Made by a program: the position numbers and the translations under genes
Shown: positions 27,610 to 36,920 of the stretch, one piece after another
How positions within the stretch are numbered: position 1 is the first letter of the stretch
Layout: each line of letters begins with the position of its first letter
The notes under the pieces: generated by a model
The model's input: the letters and a program-made list of their open reading frames with translations, nothing else
The model's database searches: none
What the model was told of the DNA's origin: nothing
Assembly: GCF_003992115.1 (NCBI RefSeq)
Contig: NZ_RQUX01000009.1
Span: forward strand, 20,406 to 84,405
Reading direction: 5' to 3'
From: Veillonella ratti
Lineage (GTDB): Bacteria > Bacillota > Negativicutes > Veillonellales > Veillonellaceae
DNA: 64,000 nucleotides

Positions 27610-27685
27610 GAACGTGTCGTATAAGTCTCTTGCTCCAGGTTTTGCTACGCAAAAAAAGTCGCTGCGAAACTTATACGACACGTTC
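27610..27685. repeat. Palindromic element R1 with a 17-bp perfect stem
   Basis: GAACGTGTCGTATAAGT at 27610-27626 is perfectly complementary to 27669-27685. The 42-base middle contains a core, CTCCAGGTTTTGC then GCAAAAAAAGT (27633-27659), that recurs in element R2. The core itself can form a small hairpin (TTTTGC with GCAAAA). Confidence 0.8.
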
Positions 27686-27792
27686 TTCTAAACAGCTTTA
27701 GTTTAAACTCCGGCATCGGACTACTTGCCTAATAGCAAAGGTTCGCGTGATATAAAAGTATTCAATTTGGTGGGAGTTGGGCTCAGTGCGCA

Positions 27793-27950
27793 CTCCTGGT
27801 TTTGCGAAGCAAAAAAAGTAATGCCGTATATGTTTAGTTGTTGTATTCAGTGTGCAAGGTTGGTTGTACTTAAGCAAGGATTTTGGGAGGATATGCTTAG
27901 TACGTGTTGTTTCCTTGGCAACACTGAATTGACTTAATACTTATACGGCA
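27793..27950 (-). repeat. Nested palindromic element R2, probable adhesin terminator
   Basis: The core CTCCTGGTTTTGC…GCAAAAAAAGT (27793-27819) matches the core of R1 at 23 of 27 positions. Beyond it lies a long hairpin: TGCCGTATA (27822-27830) with TATACGGCA (27942-27950), ATTCAGTGT…AAGG (27845-27859) with CCTTGG…ACTGAAT (27913-27929), and GTACTTAAGCA (27866-27876) with TGCTTAGTAC (27894-27903). Read on the minus strand, this hairpin ends in a run of seven T, so it could terminate the adhesin transcript. Confidence 0.65.
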
Positions 27951-27972
27951 CTTGTGTAGTTATCAAAAAGAG

Positions 27973-29922
27973 TTAAACGGAGAGTTTTGTCATTAACAGT
28001 TCAAGTTTTTGACGGAGTTCTTCGTTTTCTTGAGCTAGTTGGTCTATTTTCTGATTAGCGATTTGGTTTTCTTTTTCCAACAGGGTCATTTTATCGTTGA
28101 GTACATAAACGGTGCTGATTGGCGCCATGCGTTCATCGTTAAGATAAGCACGACGTTTTTCACTCGGACCCACTTTGAAGGTTGCGGACACGTTATACAT
28201 GTTGTCATTATTCCCCACGCTGGTTCCTACAGCAAAGAGTACGTCTTCATTCGGTTGATAGGACGCACCTAACGCCATTGCCGAAGCCTCACGGTAAAAA
28301 CCACCGGCCACAGAGAAGTTTAATTTACTGCTTGGATCAAAAGCAAGGTTTCTTAATCCGGCTAAGGCCGCCGACATAGCACCGACTTTGTGCATTTCCC
28401 CCTTCATTTGGGTAACATCACGTTCTATGGTGCTAACTTTTCCCTCTAAGTTATCCACTCGATTATCTAATTCATTTATCTGGCTGGTATGATTGTTTAT
28501 AACAGTTGTAAAACCATCCGTATATTCTTTCACAGTAGTTTCAATGGAATTTTCAACCGAACGAAGCTGCGCCACATTAACGGCATCGCTATCTTCCGAA
28601 CCGGCCGCCACATTGATAATTTGACGCTTCATATCATCATTACCTACCGAAACTGCCCCCACATTGCCTTTAACTGTGTTGGCAATTGCAATCTTATCGG
28701 CATCTTCGGCTTTATCAGCCCCATACACTTGTTCATCGGCTGCAGATGCATCAGATACTACCGATACATCTTTTAAACTATAACGATTGGCTATGGACTG
28801 ACTGCCTAAGGCTACGCCATCTTGCGTTTCCACGAAAGAATCTGCGCCTATAGCTATACCGCCGGCACTGGTAGAATCAGCTTGGCGACCGATGGCAATG
28901 GAGTCGATATTGCGTGCATGGGTATCGGAACCCATGGAAATAGCATAATCGCCACCCGCATTGGCATCGTTATTCGCATTGGCGTTGCGCACCGTATTGG
29001 TACCAATTGAAATACCGTGAAGTCCGGAGGTTTGCACATTATAACCTATGGAAGTTGAGAATCTACCATCCGCCTGAGAGTTGGGTCCCAGTGATGTACT
29101 TCCTTCCGCAGTAGCAATAGAATGAGTGCCTAACGCTACGGCATAAGTATTCTGAGCTCTTGCATCATTACCGATAGCGGTCGCATTCAGACCGTCAGCT
29201 TTAGCAATGGTACCAAATGCCGAAGCGCCCCAACCGTTGGCATGGGCTTGGTTTCCAATAGCCGTATCACTTTCACCCAAAGCTTCAGCCTGCGGTCCTA
29301 AAGCTGTGGCTGCAATCCCCATGGCTTTGCTTTTTTGACCTATGGCAATACCTTGTCCGGCTCCTACGTAGGCCGCTTTACCTACTGCAATAGCATTATT
29401 CATATTGTAAGTCGTATCAAAATACGTATACGTCTCACTCATAGAGGCACCACCGAGGGCCAAGCTGTTTTCGCCAATAGATTTAGATCCATTCCCAAAA
29501 GAGGACGCATTTAAGCCATTAGCTTTTGCCCCCGGGCCGACCGCCGTAGCACCGCTCCATTTTGTTTCAGCATTAACACCTATAGCAACAGAAGTCTGGC
29601 CACTTGTTTTTCTTTTATCCGATTTCGACATAGTATCGCTATAGTTATCTGCGGTCGATACTCTGGCGTTGTTTCCAATAGCTACACCATGAGCCGCCAC
29701 ATTAGCGACGCCGGCACCGTTTCCTACAGTAATACTATTTACAGCTTCAGCCGTAGAATTGGGTCCTACCGCTACACTATTAGTACCGTTTGCAACCGGA
29801 ACTGTATCACTGGAGTTAACAGCTACATAATCTATAGCCGACGCTCCAACTTCATTAACGCCACATACAGTAAACGCCCCCAAAACGAGCAAAGTCAGCA
29901 TATCTCTTTGTTTCTTCTTCAT
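27973..29922 (-). CDS. Trimeric autotransporter adhesin (YadA-like) with a C-terminal coiled coil after the anchor
   Basis: The protein has 649 residues. A signal peptide ends near GVNEVGASA. The head (about 30-420) is made of degenerate 14-residue YadA/Hep_Hag repeats of the type SxAxGxxAxAxGxxS. A neck motif (INVAAGSEDSDAVNVAQL) leads to a short coiled-coil stalk and the YadA-type membrane anchor (KVGAMSAALAGLRNL … YNVSATFKVG). Unusually, 64 residues follow the anchor, ending in a heptad-rich coiled coil (LLEKENQIANQKIDQLAQEN). YadA anchors normally form the very C-terminus. It should be a trimeric outer-membrane adhesin, which requires a diderm envelope. The ATG at 29922 follows AGGTGG; a consensus promoter is at 29975-30003. 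Confidence 0.9.
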   Translation of the reverse strand: MKKKQRDMLTLLVLGAFTVCGVNEVGASAIDYVAVNSSDTVPVANGTNSVAVGPNSTAEAVNSITVGNGAGVANVAAHGVAIGNNARVSTADNYSDTMSKSDKRKTSGQTSVAIGVNAETKWSGATAVGPGAKANGLNASSFGNGSKSIGENSLALGGASMSETYTYFDTTYNMNNAIAVGKAAYVGAGQGIAIGQKSKAMGIAATALGPQAEALGESDTAIGNQAHANGWGASAFGTIAKADGLNATAIGNDARAQNTYAVALGTHSIATAEGSTSLGPNSQADGRFSTSIGYNVQTSGLHGISIGTNTVRNANANNDANAGGDYAISMGSDTHARNIDSIAIGRQADSTSAGGIAIGADSFVETQDGVALGSQSIANRYSLKDVSVVSDASAADEQVYGADKAEDADKIAIANTVKGNVGAVSVGNDDMKRQIINVAAGSEDSDAVNVAQLRSVENSIETTVKEYTDGFTTVINNHTSQINELDNRVDNLEGKVSTIERDVTQMKGEMHKVGAMSAALAGLRNLAFDPSSKLNFSVAGGFYREASAMALGASYQPNEDVLFAVGTSVGNNDNMYNVSATFKVGPSEKRRAYLNDERMAPISTVYVLNDKMTLLEKENQIANQKIDQLAQENEELRQKLELLMTKLSV

Positions 29923-29974
29923 TAATACCACCTAATCAACCTTGCAAAAATGAAATTAATCACAATATTTTTAT

Positions 29975-30003
29975 ATTATAAATTAATTCAAATTGCAAAT
30001 CAA
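29975..30003 (-). promoter_or_regulatory. Sigma-70 promoter of the adhesin gene
   Basis: On the minus strand TTGATT and a perfect TATAAT are separated by exactly 17 bases. It lies about 53 bases upstream of the adhesin ATG, leaving a leader of roughly 45 bases. Confidence 0.7.
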
Positions 30004-30176
30004 GTGGTTATATTTTTATTTGATAAATCTATTATTAAGATAGGTTTTTATCATTAAAAGCATTCTACATTATGCGGTTATATTAAACATTTTGTGAATA
30101 AAAATAATATAATATATTACACAAATTGAATATAAATTAAAGTAACAATTCATTAATTTTCAGAAGATTTTAACAA

Positions 30177-30205
30177 AAAAGGTTGCTCCTGAGGAAGCAA
30201 CCTTT
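30177..30205 (-). terminator. Terminator after gntP
   Basis: GGTTGCTCC pairs with GGAAGCAACC (one bulged base) around a 3-nt loop, and the minus strand continues with a T run. It lies 25 bases beyond the gntP stop. Confidence 0.85.
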
Positions 30206-30229
30206 TGATTGTAACTTATATAGTTGTTA

Positions 30230-31549
30230 TTAAACAAATAAATTCAAGATTTCTACACCGATGAGACCGCATACAGCAATCGATGTTTCAACGGCACACC
30301 AAGTACGTACTGTTTGTTTAACAGTAAGGCCGAAGAATTCTTTGAAGAGCCAGAAACCAGGGTCGTTTGGTGGGCTGAAGATAACGCTGCCGGCACCTAC
30401 GGCCAATACCATAAGTTCAGGGCTTACACCGGTAAGCGGAATGAGCGGCGCTACGATGCCGCCTGCGGTAAGAGCCGCTACCGTAGCGGAACCTACAGCA
30501 ATACGAATAACGGACGCGATGATCCATGCCAACAATAATGGGGACAAGTTAGCACCCATTACCAAGTGACCAATGTAGTCGCCTACACCGCTGTCGATGA
30601 GCACTTGTTTTAACGCCCCGCCCGCACCTACGATGAAGAGAATCATGGCAACGGTAAGAATTGCTTTTTCAGAAGTTTCCATAATTTCTTTCGTAGTTTT
30701 GCCACGAGCATAACCGAATGTGTAGAAGGCTACAGCAATGGAAATAGTCAACGCAACGCTTGGGTCACCGATGAAGTTGAAGATATGCATGATTGGCGCA
30801 TCTTTAGGAATGCCCATCATTTTACCTACGGCGCTAATAGCCATCAAGATAACCGGCGTTAAAGCAGTTAAAATACTGCTCATAAAAGAAGGCATTTCTT
30901 CATCAGAGAAGTTTTTATCATTGTGAAGGCCTTCAGGAATTTCCGTTTTAATGTCTTTTACGGTGTTGTAAAGTAACGGACCGGAAATAATAACCGTTGG
31001 GATACCGATGATTAAACCGTAAATCAAGGTTTTGCCGATATCGGCATTAAAAATAACAGAAATCGCAGTAGGACCCGGATGTGGCGGTAAGAAGCCGTGG
31101 GTTACGGATAAAGCGGCAGCCATCGGAATACCTACTTCGAGAAGCGGAATGTCAGCTGCTACGGCAATAGTAAATACCAAAGGAATTAAAAGTACGAAGC
31201 CGATTTCGTAAAATAAAGCGATACCAACGATAAAACCGGTTAAACAAACTGCCCATTTTACATTTTGACGACCAAACATATTAATTAATGTGGTAGCAAT
31301 ACGCTGTGCCCCGCCGCTGTCAGCCATGAGTTTACCAAGAATGGCACCGAAGCCGACTACGATTGTTAAGCCGCCTAAGGTTGAACCCAAGCCTTTTTGA
31401 ATGGTTGGGAAGATTTTGTCAATCGGCAAGCCTTCACCGAATGCCAATAAAATACACACTAAAATAAGGGATAAAAAGCTATTCAACTTCACTTTTACAA
31501 TAAGGAAGAACAATAGCACGATGCCTAATGCCAATATAACCAGTGGCAT
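30230..31549 (-). CDS. gntP: Gluconate:H+ symporter, GntP family
   Basis: The protein has 439 residues with about 12 membrane segments throughout. Features of the GntP family include the glycine-rich GFGAILGKLMADSGGAQRIA, VTHGFLPPHPGPTAISVIFNADIG and the C-terminal VGAGSVIFSPPNDPGFWLFKEFF. It imports gluconate or a related sugar acid by proton symport across the inner membrane. It lies 54 bases downstream of the gluconate kinase gene, forming a two-gene operon. The ATG at 31549 follows AAAGGAGG. The substrate is inferred from the neighbour and the family. Confidence 0.92.
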   Translation of the reverse strand: MPLVILALGIVLLFFLIVKVKLNSFLSLILVCILLAFGEGLPIDKIFPTIQKGLGSTLGGLTIVVGFGAILGKLMADSGGAQRIATTLINMFGRQNVKWAVCLTGFIVGIALFYEIGFVLLIPLVFTIAVAADIPLLEVGIPMAAALSVTHGFLPPHPGPTAISVIFNADIGKTLIYGLIIGIPTVIISGPLLYNTVKDIKTEIPEGLHNDKNFSDEEMPSFMSSILTALTPVILMAISAVGKMMGIPKDAPIMHIFNFIGDPSVALTISIAVAFYTFGYARGKTTKEIMETSEKAILTVAMILFIVGAGGALKQVLIDSGVGDYIGHLVMGANLSPLLLAWIIASVIRIAVGSATVAALTAGGIVAPLIPLTGVSPELMVLAVGAGSVIFSPPNDPGFWLFKEFFGLTVKQTVRTWCAVETSIAVCGLIGVEILNLFV

Positions 31550-31603
31550 AGAAGCGCCTCCTTTCATATGAACCGACACAATAGTTCAAAAAGAAAAAAT
31601 ATA

Positions 31604-33160
31604 TTATAAACGATTGAACGGATGGTTCTGTTGGAAGTTTACCAAGCGAGCTAAATCATCTTTCATATTTACGTATAAAGACTCATAAATCTTGAACAAT
31701 TCGTCATATACTTCGCGATTAGCTTCTTTTGGTGTGTATACTTCTTGAGCCGTAACGAGTGTAGCTGTATCTTTAATATCTTTCAACGTACCGTCAGAAA
31801 TAAAACCTAATACGGCTGCGCCAAAGGATGCCCCTTCGCTGTTTGTCGGCAAGGTAATGTTTTCATTAAATATATCTGCCATAATCTGAAGCCATAACTC
31901 GGATTTGGTGAAACTGCCGCTTACTCGAATGTCTTTAACTTCTTCAAAGTCACGCAGGGCTTGCAATACGCAAAGAAGACTGTAACAAATACCTTCCATG
32001 GTAGCACGAATCATATAGGAACGGCTGTGATTTAAGGATAAGCCGATAAAAGCACCGCGCAAATCGGAGTTCCAATATGGTGCTCGTTCACCGGTAAAGA
32101 AAGGCATCAAGAGTAAGCCGCCGGAGCCGGCCGGTACGTGACGAGCTTTCATGGTCATCAAATCGTATGGGTCCACATCGAGTTGTTCCATTTGCGGCCC
32201 ATGCAAGTGAAGAATACGGTCACGCATCCAACGCATGATGATACCGCCATTGTTAATGGCACCGCCGGCTACCCACATGTCATCGGTTAAGTTATAACAC
32301 CAAGTACGTTGTTGTTTGTCCATGCGCGGTTTTTCCGTAAGCATGCGAATCGCACCGCTTGTACCAATCGTGCAGCTAAGCTGACCGGCTGAAACAGCAC
32401 CAATACCAACATTTACTAATACGCCATCGGTTGCACCGATAACAACCGGCAAACCGGCAGGTAAGCCTAAACGGTTCGCTACATCAGGCAACAAGGCACT
32501 ACTATGAGTCGTAGAAACAACTTCCGGCAAACATTTTTCGGTAATACCGACAAAGTTTAAGATTTCTTCGTCCCAACATTCTTTGTGCGCATTGTAGAGG
32601 CCACTGCTGCTGGCAACCGATTTATCGGTCACCCATTCACCGGTTAAATTACAGAAAATGAAATCTTTAATAGAGCCGATATGCGACATTCGTTCAAAAA
32701 TGGACGGCTGATTTTCTTTAACCCATAGAATTTTTGCCAACGGATAGGTCGCATGTAAAGGACAGCCCGTATTGAAGTAAAACTCTTTAACCTTAGGGTC
32801 CTTTTCTAAACGACGAACAATAGCGGCGCTGCGACTATCAGCCCATGTCATCATATTGCCTAAGAGTTGAAACTTGTCATCTTGCGGGATAAAGCTGTGC
32901 ATAACGGAACTTAAGGCCAAACCGGAAATGGTAACCAATTTGTACTGTAATTCAGCCACGGTCCCCTTCACTACTTCTTCTACAGCATCATAAATCTGCT
33001 GCGGATTTTGTTCCGCCCAGTCATACTGTGGCGTTTCCAAGCTGTAAAACGCTTCAGTCGTAGCTACTGCCTTACCTGTAGCTGTATACGCAGTAGCACG
33101 CACACCGGTCGTGCCTACATCAACACCAATCCATACCGGATCTTTCACTTTTAAGGTCAT
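31604..33160 (-). CDS. gntK: Gluconokinase, FGGY family
   Basis: The protein has 518 residues, the normal size for FGGY kinases. The N-terminal phosphate-binding loop is GVDVGTTGVRATAY. The two FGGY signatures are visible as the MTWADSRSAAIVRRL region and the C-terminal DIRVSGSFTKSELWLQIMADIFN with GASFGAAVLG. It phosphorylates gluconate to 6-phosphogluconate for the pentose phosphate pathway. The symbol gntK is used in the Bacillus sense (FGGY type), not the small E. coli GntK. The ATG at 33160 follows AAGGAGG. No gntR regulator is nearby, and no terminator separates the gene from polC just upstream. Confidence 0.92.
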   Translation of the reverse strand: MTLKVKDPVWIGVDVGTTGVRATAYTATGKAVATTEAFYSLETPQYDWAEQNPQQIYDAVEEVVKGTVAELQYKLVTISGLALSSVMHSFIPQDDKFQLLGNMMTWADSRSAAIVRRLEKDPKVKEFYFNTGCPLHATYPLAKILWVKENQPSIFERMSHIGSIKDFIFCNLTGEWVTDKSVASSSGLYNAHKECWDEEILNFVGITEKCLPEVVSTTHSSALLPDVANRLGLPAGLPVVIGATDGVLVNVGIGAVSAGQLSCTIGTSGAIRMLTEKPRMDKQQRTWCYNLTDDMWVAGGAINNGGIIMRWMRDRILHLHGPQMEQLDVDPYDLMTMKARHVPAGSGGLLLMPFFTGERAPYWNSDLRGAFIGLSLNHSRSYMIRATMEGICYSLLCVLQALRDFEEVKDIRVSGSFTKSELWLQIMADIFNENITLPTNSEGASFGAAVLGFISDGTLKDIKDTATLVTAQEVYTPKEANREVYDELFKIYESLYVNMKDDLARLVNFQQNHPFNRL

Positions 33161-33203
33161 AAAAACCTCCTTTTGCTGCTAACATTTATTTTTCTGCTAA
33201 TAT

Positions 33204-36200
33204 TTAGCCGAATAAACTCATTTGTTCATCTTCCGGTAAATCTTTAAAACAACCTAAATCTCGCATAGTTGCGATAATACTGCCGGAAACCTTACAACGA
33301 CGTTGTAAATCCTTAACTGATGTAAACGGTTTTTCTTTTCGTTCTGCCACAATCATATCCGCTACTTTTTCACCCAAGCTGTCCACAGCCAAGAACGGCG
33401 GCAATAAAGCACCATTATGAATAGTGAAACGACGGGCTTCTGAGTAATTAAGATCAGCCACTAAGAAATCAAAACCGCGCTGCTTCATTTCCATGGAAAC
33501 TTCCAACGCACTCATCATGTCTTTGTCTTTATTCGAAGCCTTACGGTCCAGTGCTTTCAAACGATCAAATTCGGCACGCTGTTCAATGAGTGAACTTGCC
33601 ATAATTTTCATGTCATACGCTTTGGCACGAATCGAGAAATAAGCGGCATAGAATGCCAGCGGATAGTTGATTTTAAACCACGCAATGCGGAACGCCATCA
33701 TAACATACGCTACCGCATGGGCACGCGGGAATAAATAGGAAATCTTATTACAAGACTCAATGAACCATTCCGGAATACCACCGGCACGCATCTGTTCTTC
33801 ATAATCCGTTTCTTTTTGCCCTAATTTATTCAACTTATCAATCTTCTTGCCCTTACGCACATTTTCCATGACTTTAAAGCAAGTAATTGGCTTAATGCCG
33901 CGATGCATCAAAAAGTTCATGATGTCATCACGGGTGGAAATGGCTTCATTCAATTGGCAAGTACCATTTTTAATTAAAGTTTGCGCATTATCAAGCCATA
34001 CATTCGTACCATGGGAAAAACCGGAAATACGTACTATGTCGGAAAAACATTTCGGTTTGGAGTCTTCCAACATACGCCGTACAAAGCCGGTACCACATTC
34101 CGGTACGGCCAAGGAGGCCACTTTATCGCCCATCAGCTGCTCCGGTGTTAAACCGATAGCTTTAGTGGACGAGAACAAGCTGAGTGTTTCCGGATCGTCA
34201 AATGGAATCGTTTGAACGTCGATACCGGTTATATCTTCCAACATACGTATAATTGTCGGATCATCATGGCCCAGAATATCGAGCTTCGTCATACAACCTT
34301 CAAAGGAGTGATAATCGAAGTGAGTCGTAATAATGCCACTGTCTTTTTTATTGGCCGGATATTGCACCGGTGTGAACTCATGCACATCCATATCGCGCGG
34401 ACAAACCATGATGCCCCCCGGATGCTGACCGGTTGTATTTTTTACACCCGTTACGCCTTTGGCCAAGGATTCCAAAAAGCCTTGACGAGCTTGAATATCA
34501 TTTGCTTCCGCATATTTTTTAACATAACCGATTGCTGTTTTTTCAGCAATCGTACCGATTGTGCCGGCGCGGAATACATTATCGCGACCAAACAATTCTT
34601 CCGTGTATTTATGAGCACGCGGCTGATAATCACCAGAGAAGTTAAGGTCAATATCTGGTACCTTATCGCCATTAAAGCCCATGAATATGGCAAACGGAAT
34701 ATCATGACCGTTAGTGTGAAGCGGCGTACCACATTCCGGACAATTCTTGCGCGGCAAGTCAAAGCCACCGGCATATTCACCCTTGGTAAAAAATTCACTA
34801 TGTTTACATTTCGGACAAATATAATGCGGCGGTAACGGATTTACTTCCGTAATATCCGCCATAGTCGCTACAAACGAGGAACCTACGGAACCACGGGAGC
34901 CTACCAAATAACCGTCATCCAAGGACTTACGCACCAGTTTATGCGCAATATAATATAACACGCCGTAACCGTTGCCGATAATACGCGTCAACTCATAATC
35001 GAGTCGCTCCGCTACTACATCCGGCAAAGGATCGCCGTAGATTTCTTTGGCCTTTTTATAACACATTTCCGTCAATGCATTATCGGCCCCTTCAATCTTA
35101 GGGGAATATGTTTTGCCCTGCGGTACCGGTTGCAAAGATTCAATACTGTCATTAATCATGCGTGAGTTGGTAACTACCACTTCATAGGCTTTCTCTTCGC
35201 CTAAGTATTTAAATTCTTCCAACATTTCATCGGTAGTACGCAAGTATAACGACGGCGTCCGTTCAATATCTTTAAAACCGGATACAGTCAACATAATTTG
35301 GCGATATATTTTTTCATCATTATTCAGATGATGCACGTCACAGGTAGCAACTACAGGCTTATTCAATAATTCGCCAAGTTCTACAACCTTTTTATTAATG
35401 TCAATCAGATATTGCTCGTCATGAATTTTTTCACCGGTTTTACGGTCATACATTAAAAATTGATTATTTTCCAATGGCTGGATTTCCAGATAATCGTAGA
35501 AAGAGGCTATTTCCAATAATCGTTCCTGCGACTCACCTTTAATGATGGCACGAATCAGCTCACCCGCTTCACAAGCGGACCCGATAATGATACCTTCACG
35601 ATGGTCTTCAATAACAGCACGCGGTAAACGAGGACGACGTTTGTAGTACTGTAAATGGGAAATAGAAATCATTTTGTATAAATTACGAAGCCCTACCCGA
35701 TTTTTGGCTAATAAAATAATATGCGCGCGGGTATCATTTTCTTCATCTTCAATCAAATACCCTTCCACGCCGTAAATCACTTTAACGCCTAATTTACCGG
35801 CTACTTCCTGCGCTTCCGGGAAAGCCTGAATGACGCCATGGTCGGTAATAGCTACCGCCGGATGACCCCAGGCTTTTACCGTTTGTAATAACTCTTTCAC
35901 ATTAACTAAAGCATCGCGGTCGCTCATTTTCGTATGAAGATGGAGTTCTACGCGAGAATCTTCACGATTTTCCGTGCGTTTAGCGCCGCTTTCCAACTGT
36001 TGAATGCTACGCAATACCAGCGTATAATCGCGTTCGAATTTATCATCATAATGAACATCGCCTTGTACGCGAACGGCTTTGAGACCATTCATCGTTTTAA
36101 GGAGCTCTTCGCCCTCTTCAGCGGTATCCGTAAACTTGGCAAAACGAATACTGTTTGTGGCATCTACAATATGCCCCTTAATAAGACCTTTACCGGTTTT

Positions 36201-36884
36201 CGTTTCAATCATTTCAAGGGACACAAAGATGCCTTCAAAAACGACGCCGTTTACTTCTTCATTAACCGAAGAAATACTAACCGGTTCGCCGTGAATAGCC
36301 GGTCCCAAAATCATGCCCGGATCGGTCACATCACGTTTAAAGCTACGTCTTCGTTTTCCGCTATACTGAAAACCACCGCCTGCCTGCGCATCTACCGGTG
36401 TAGTCTTAGCCGGTACATAGTTGCACTCTACCGGTTCGTCATACATGCTGATAGGCGCATCCTCTTTTAAAGCAAAGGGAAAGTCGTATTCATCAAAGCC
36501 CGGCGGCATATCTTCTTCCTGATGGTTAAATTCATCAGGACTTTCATGCTCAGACGCCTGAAAAATTTCATCCCAATACTTTTGATCCAACGCATCCTCA
36601 GGGATTTCAATCTCTCCGGGATCATCCATATAGTACTCTTCCGGTGTATGATCATGAATCGGTGCCGTAGCATAGCCATAGAATAAAGTATCAGCATCAT
36701 CGGAAGCCAGTTGCCTTACGGGAATCTGCTTTATCTGATACCATTCTTCCAGTTTATTCTGTAACTCTTTAAATGCATCCGGTTGGGACAGTACATTTTT
36801 AATTTTTACTGTTTTATCATTGATTTCAATCATCAGTGCCGTCCGTTTACGTCGTTTTGGCACTATATGATATCGTACTTTCAT
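33204..36884 (-). CDS. polC: DNA polymerase III alpha subunit, PolC type, lacking the exonuclease insert
   Basis: The protein has 1226 residues, about 210 fewer than Bacillus PolC. An N-terminal region (to about 190, acidic) precedes an OB domain, then the PHP domain with HLHT (315-318) and ITDHG. In normal PolC the PHP domain is interrupted by a DnaQ-type 3'-5' exonuclease after GVEAxLVDD; here GVEGYLIED (372-380) runs straight into AHIILLAKNRVGLRNLYKMI, the second half of PHP. The zinc-binding CPKC…CPEC and the catalytic PDIDLNFSGDYQ follow, then the tandem HhH and the C-terminal domain. It is a PolC replicase with no built-in proofreading. The ATG at 36884 follows AAGGAAGG. VanW and holA are upstream on the same strand. 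Confidence 0.95.
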   Translation of the reverse strand: MKVRYHIVPKRRKRTALMIEINDKTVKIKNVLSQPDAFKELQNKLEEWYQIKQIPVRQLASDDADTLFYGYATAPIHDHTPEEYYMDDPGEIEIPEDALDQKYWDEIFQASEHESPDEFNHQEEDMPPGFDEYDFPFALKEDAPISMYDEPVECNYVPAKTTPVDAQAGGGFQYSGKRRRSFKRDVTDPGMILGPAIHGEPVSISSVNEEVNGVVFEGIFVSLEMIETKTGKGLIKGHIVDATNSIRFAKFTDTAEEGEELLKTMNGLKAVRVQGDVHYDDKFERDYTLVLRSIQQLESGAKRTENREDSRVELHLHTKMSDRDALVNVKELLQTVKAWGHPAVAITDHGVIQAFPEAQEVAGKLGVKVIYGVEGYLIEDEENDTRAHIILLAKNRVGLRNLYKMISISHLQYYKRRPRLPRAVIEDHREGIIIGSACEAGELIRAIIKGESQERLLEIASFYDYLEIQPLENNQFLMYDRKTGEKIHDEQYLIDINKKVVELGELLNKPVVATCDVHHLNNDEKIYRQIMLTVSGFKDIERTPSLYLRTTDEMLEEFKYLGEEKAYEVVVTNSRMINDSIESLQPVPQGKTYSPKIEGADNALTEMCYKKAKEIYGDPLPDVVAERLDYELTRIIGNGYGVLYYIAHKLVRKSLDDGYLVGSRGSVGSSFVATMADITEVNPLPPHYICPKCKHSEFFTKGEYAGGFDLPRKNCPECGTPLHTNGHDIPFAIFMGFNGDKVPDIDLNFSGDYQPRAHKYTEELFGRDNVFRAGTIGTIAEKTAIGYVKKYAEANDIQARQGFLESLAKGVTGVKNTTGQHPGGIMVCPRDMDVHEFTPVQYPANKKDSGIITTHFDYHSFEGCMTKLDILGHDDPTIIRMLEDITGIDVQTIPFDDPETLSLFSSTKAIGLTPEQLMGDKVASLAVPECGTGFVRRMLEDSKPKCFSDIVRISGFSHGTNVWLDNAQTLIKNGTCQLNEAISTRDDIMNFLMHRGIKPITCFKVMENVRKGKKIDKLNKLGQKETDYEEQMRAGGIPEWFIESCNKISYLFPRAHAVAYVMMAFRIAWFKINYPLAFYAAYFSIRAKAYDMKIMASSLIEQRAEFDRLKALDRKASNKDKDMMSALEVSMEMKQRGFDFLVADLNYSEARRFTIHNGALLPPFLAVDSLGEKVADMIVAERKEKPFTSVKDLQRRCKVSGSIIATMRDLGCFKDLPEDEQMSLFG

Positions 36885-36920
36885 GTCTATCCTTCCTTCA
36901 AATTTTTAAAACTCATTGTA

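Larger units (their letters stand above)
27429..27972. other. 544-base spacer between rpsB and the adhesin gene
   Basis: No convincing gene is seen here. The 70 bases next to rpsB form its leader. The rest contains two related palindromic elements (27610-27685 and 27793-27950) and the 3' untranslated region of the adhesin gene. Short open frames on the plus strand have no ribosome binding site and overlap the palindromes. Confidence 0.7.
29923..30229. other. 307-base spacer between the adhesin gene and gntP
   Basis: This very AT-rich spacer holds the adhesin promoter at 29975-30003 and the gntP terminator at 30177-30205. I see no gene in it. Confidence 0.7.

Noticed and set aside
27500..27937. 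Two plus-strand frames of 63 and 70 residues beside rpsB
   Set aside because: Both cover the palindromic elements and have no ribosome binding sites; the shared residues come from the repeat core.
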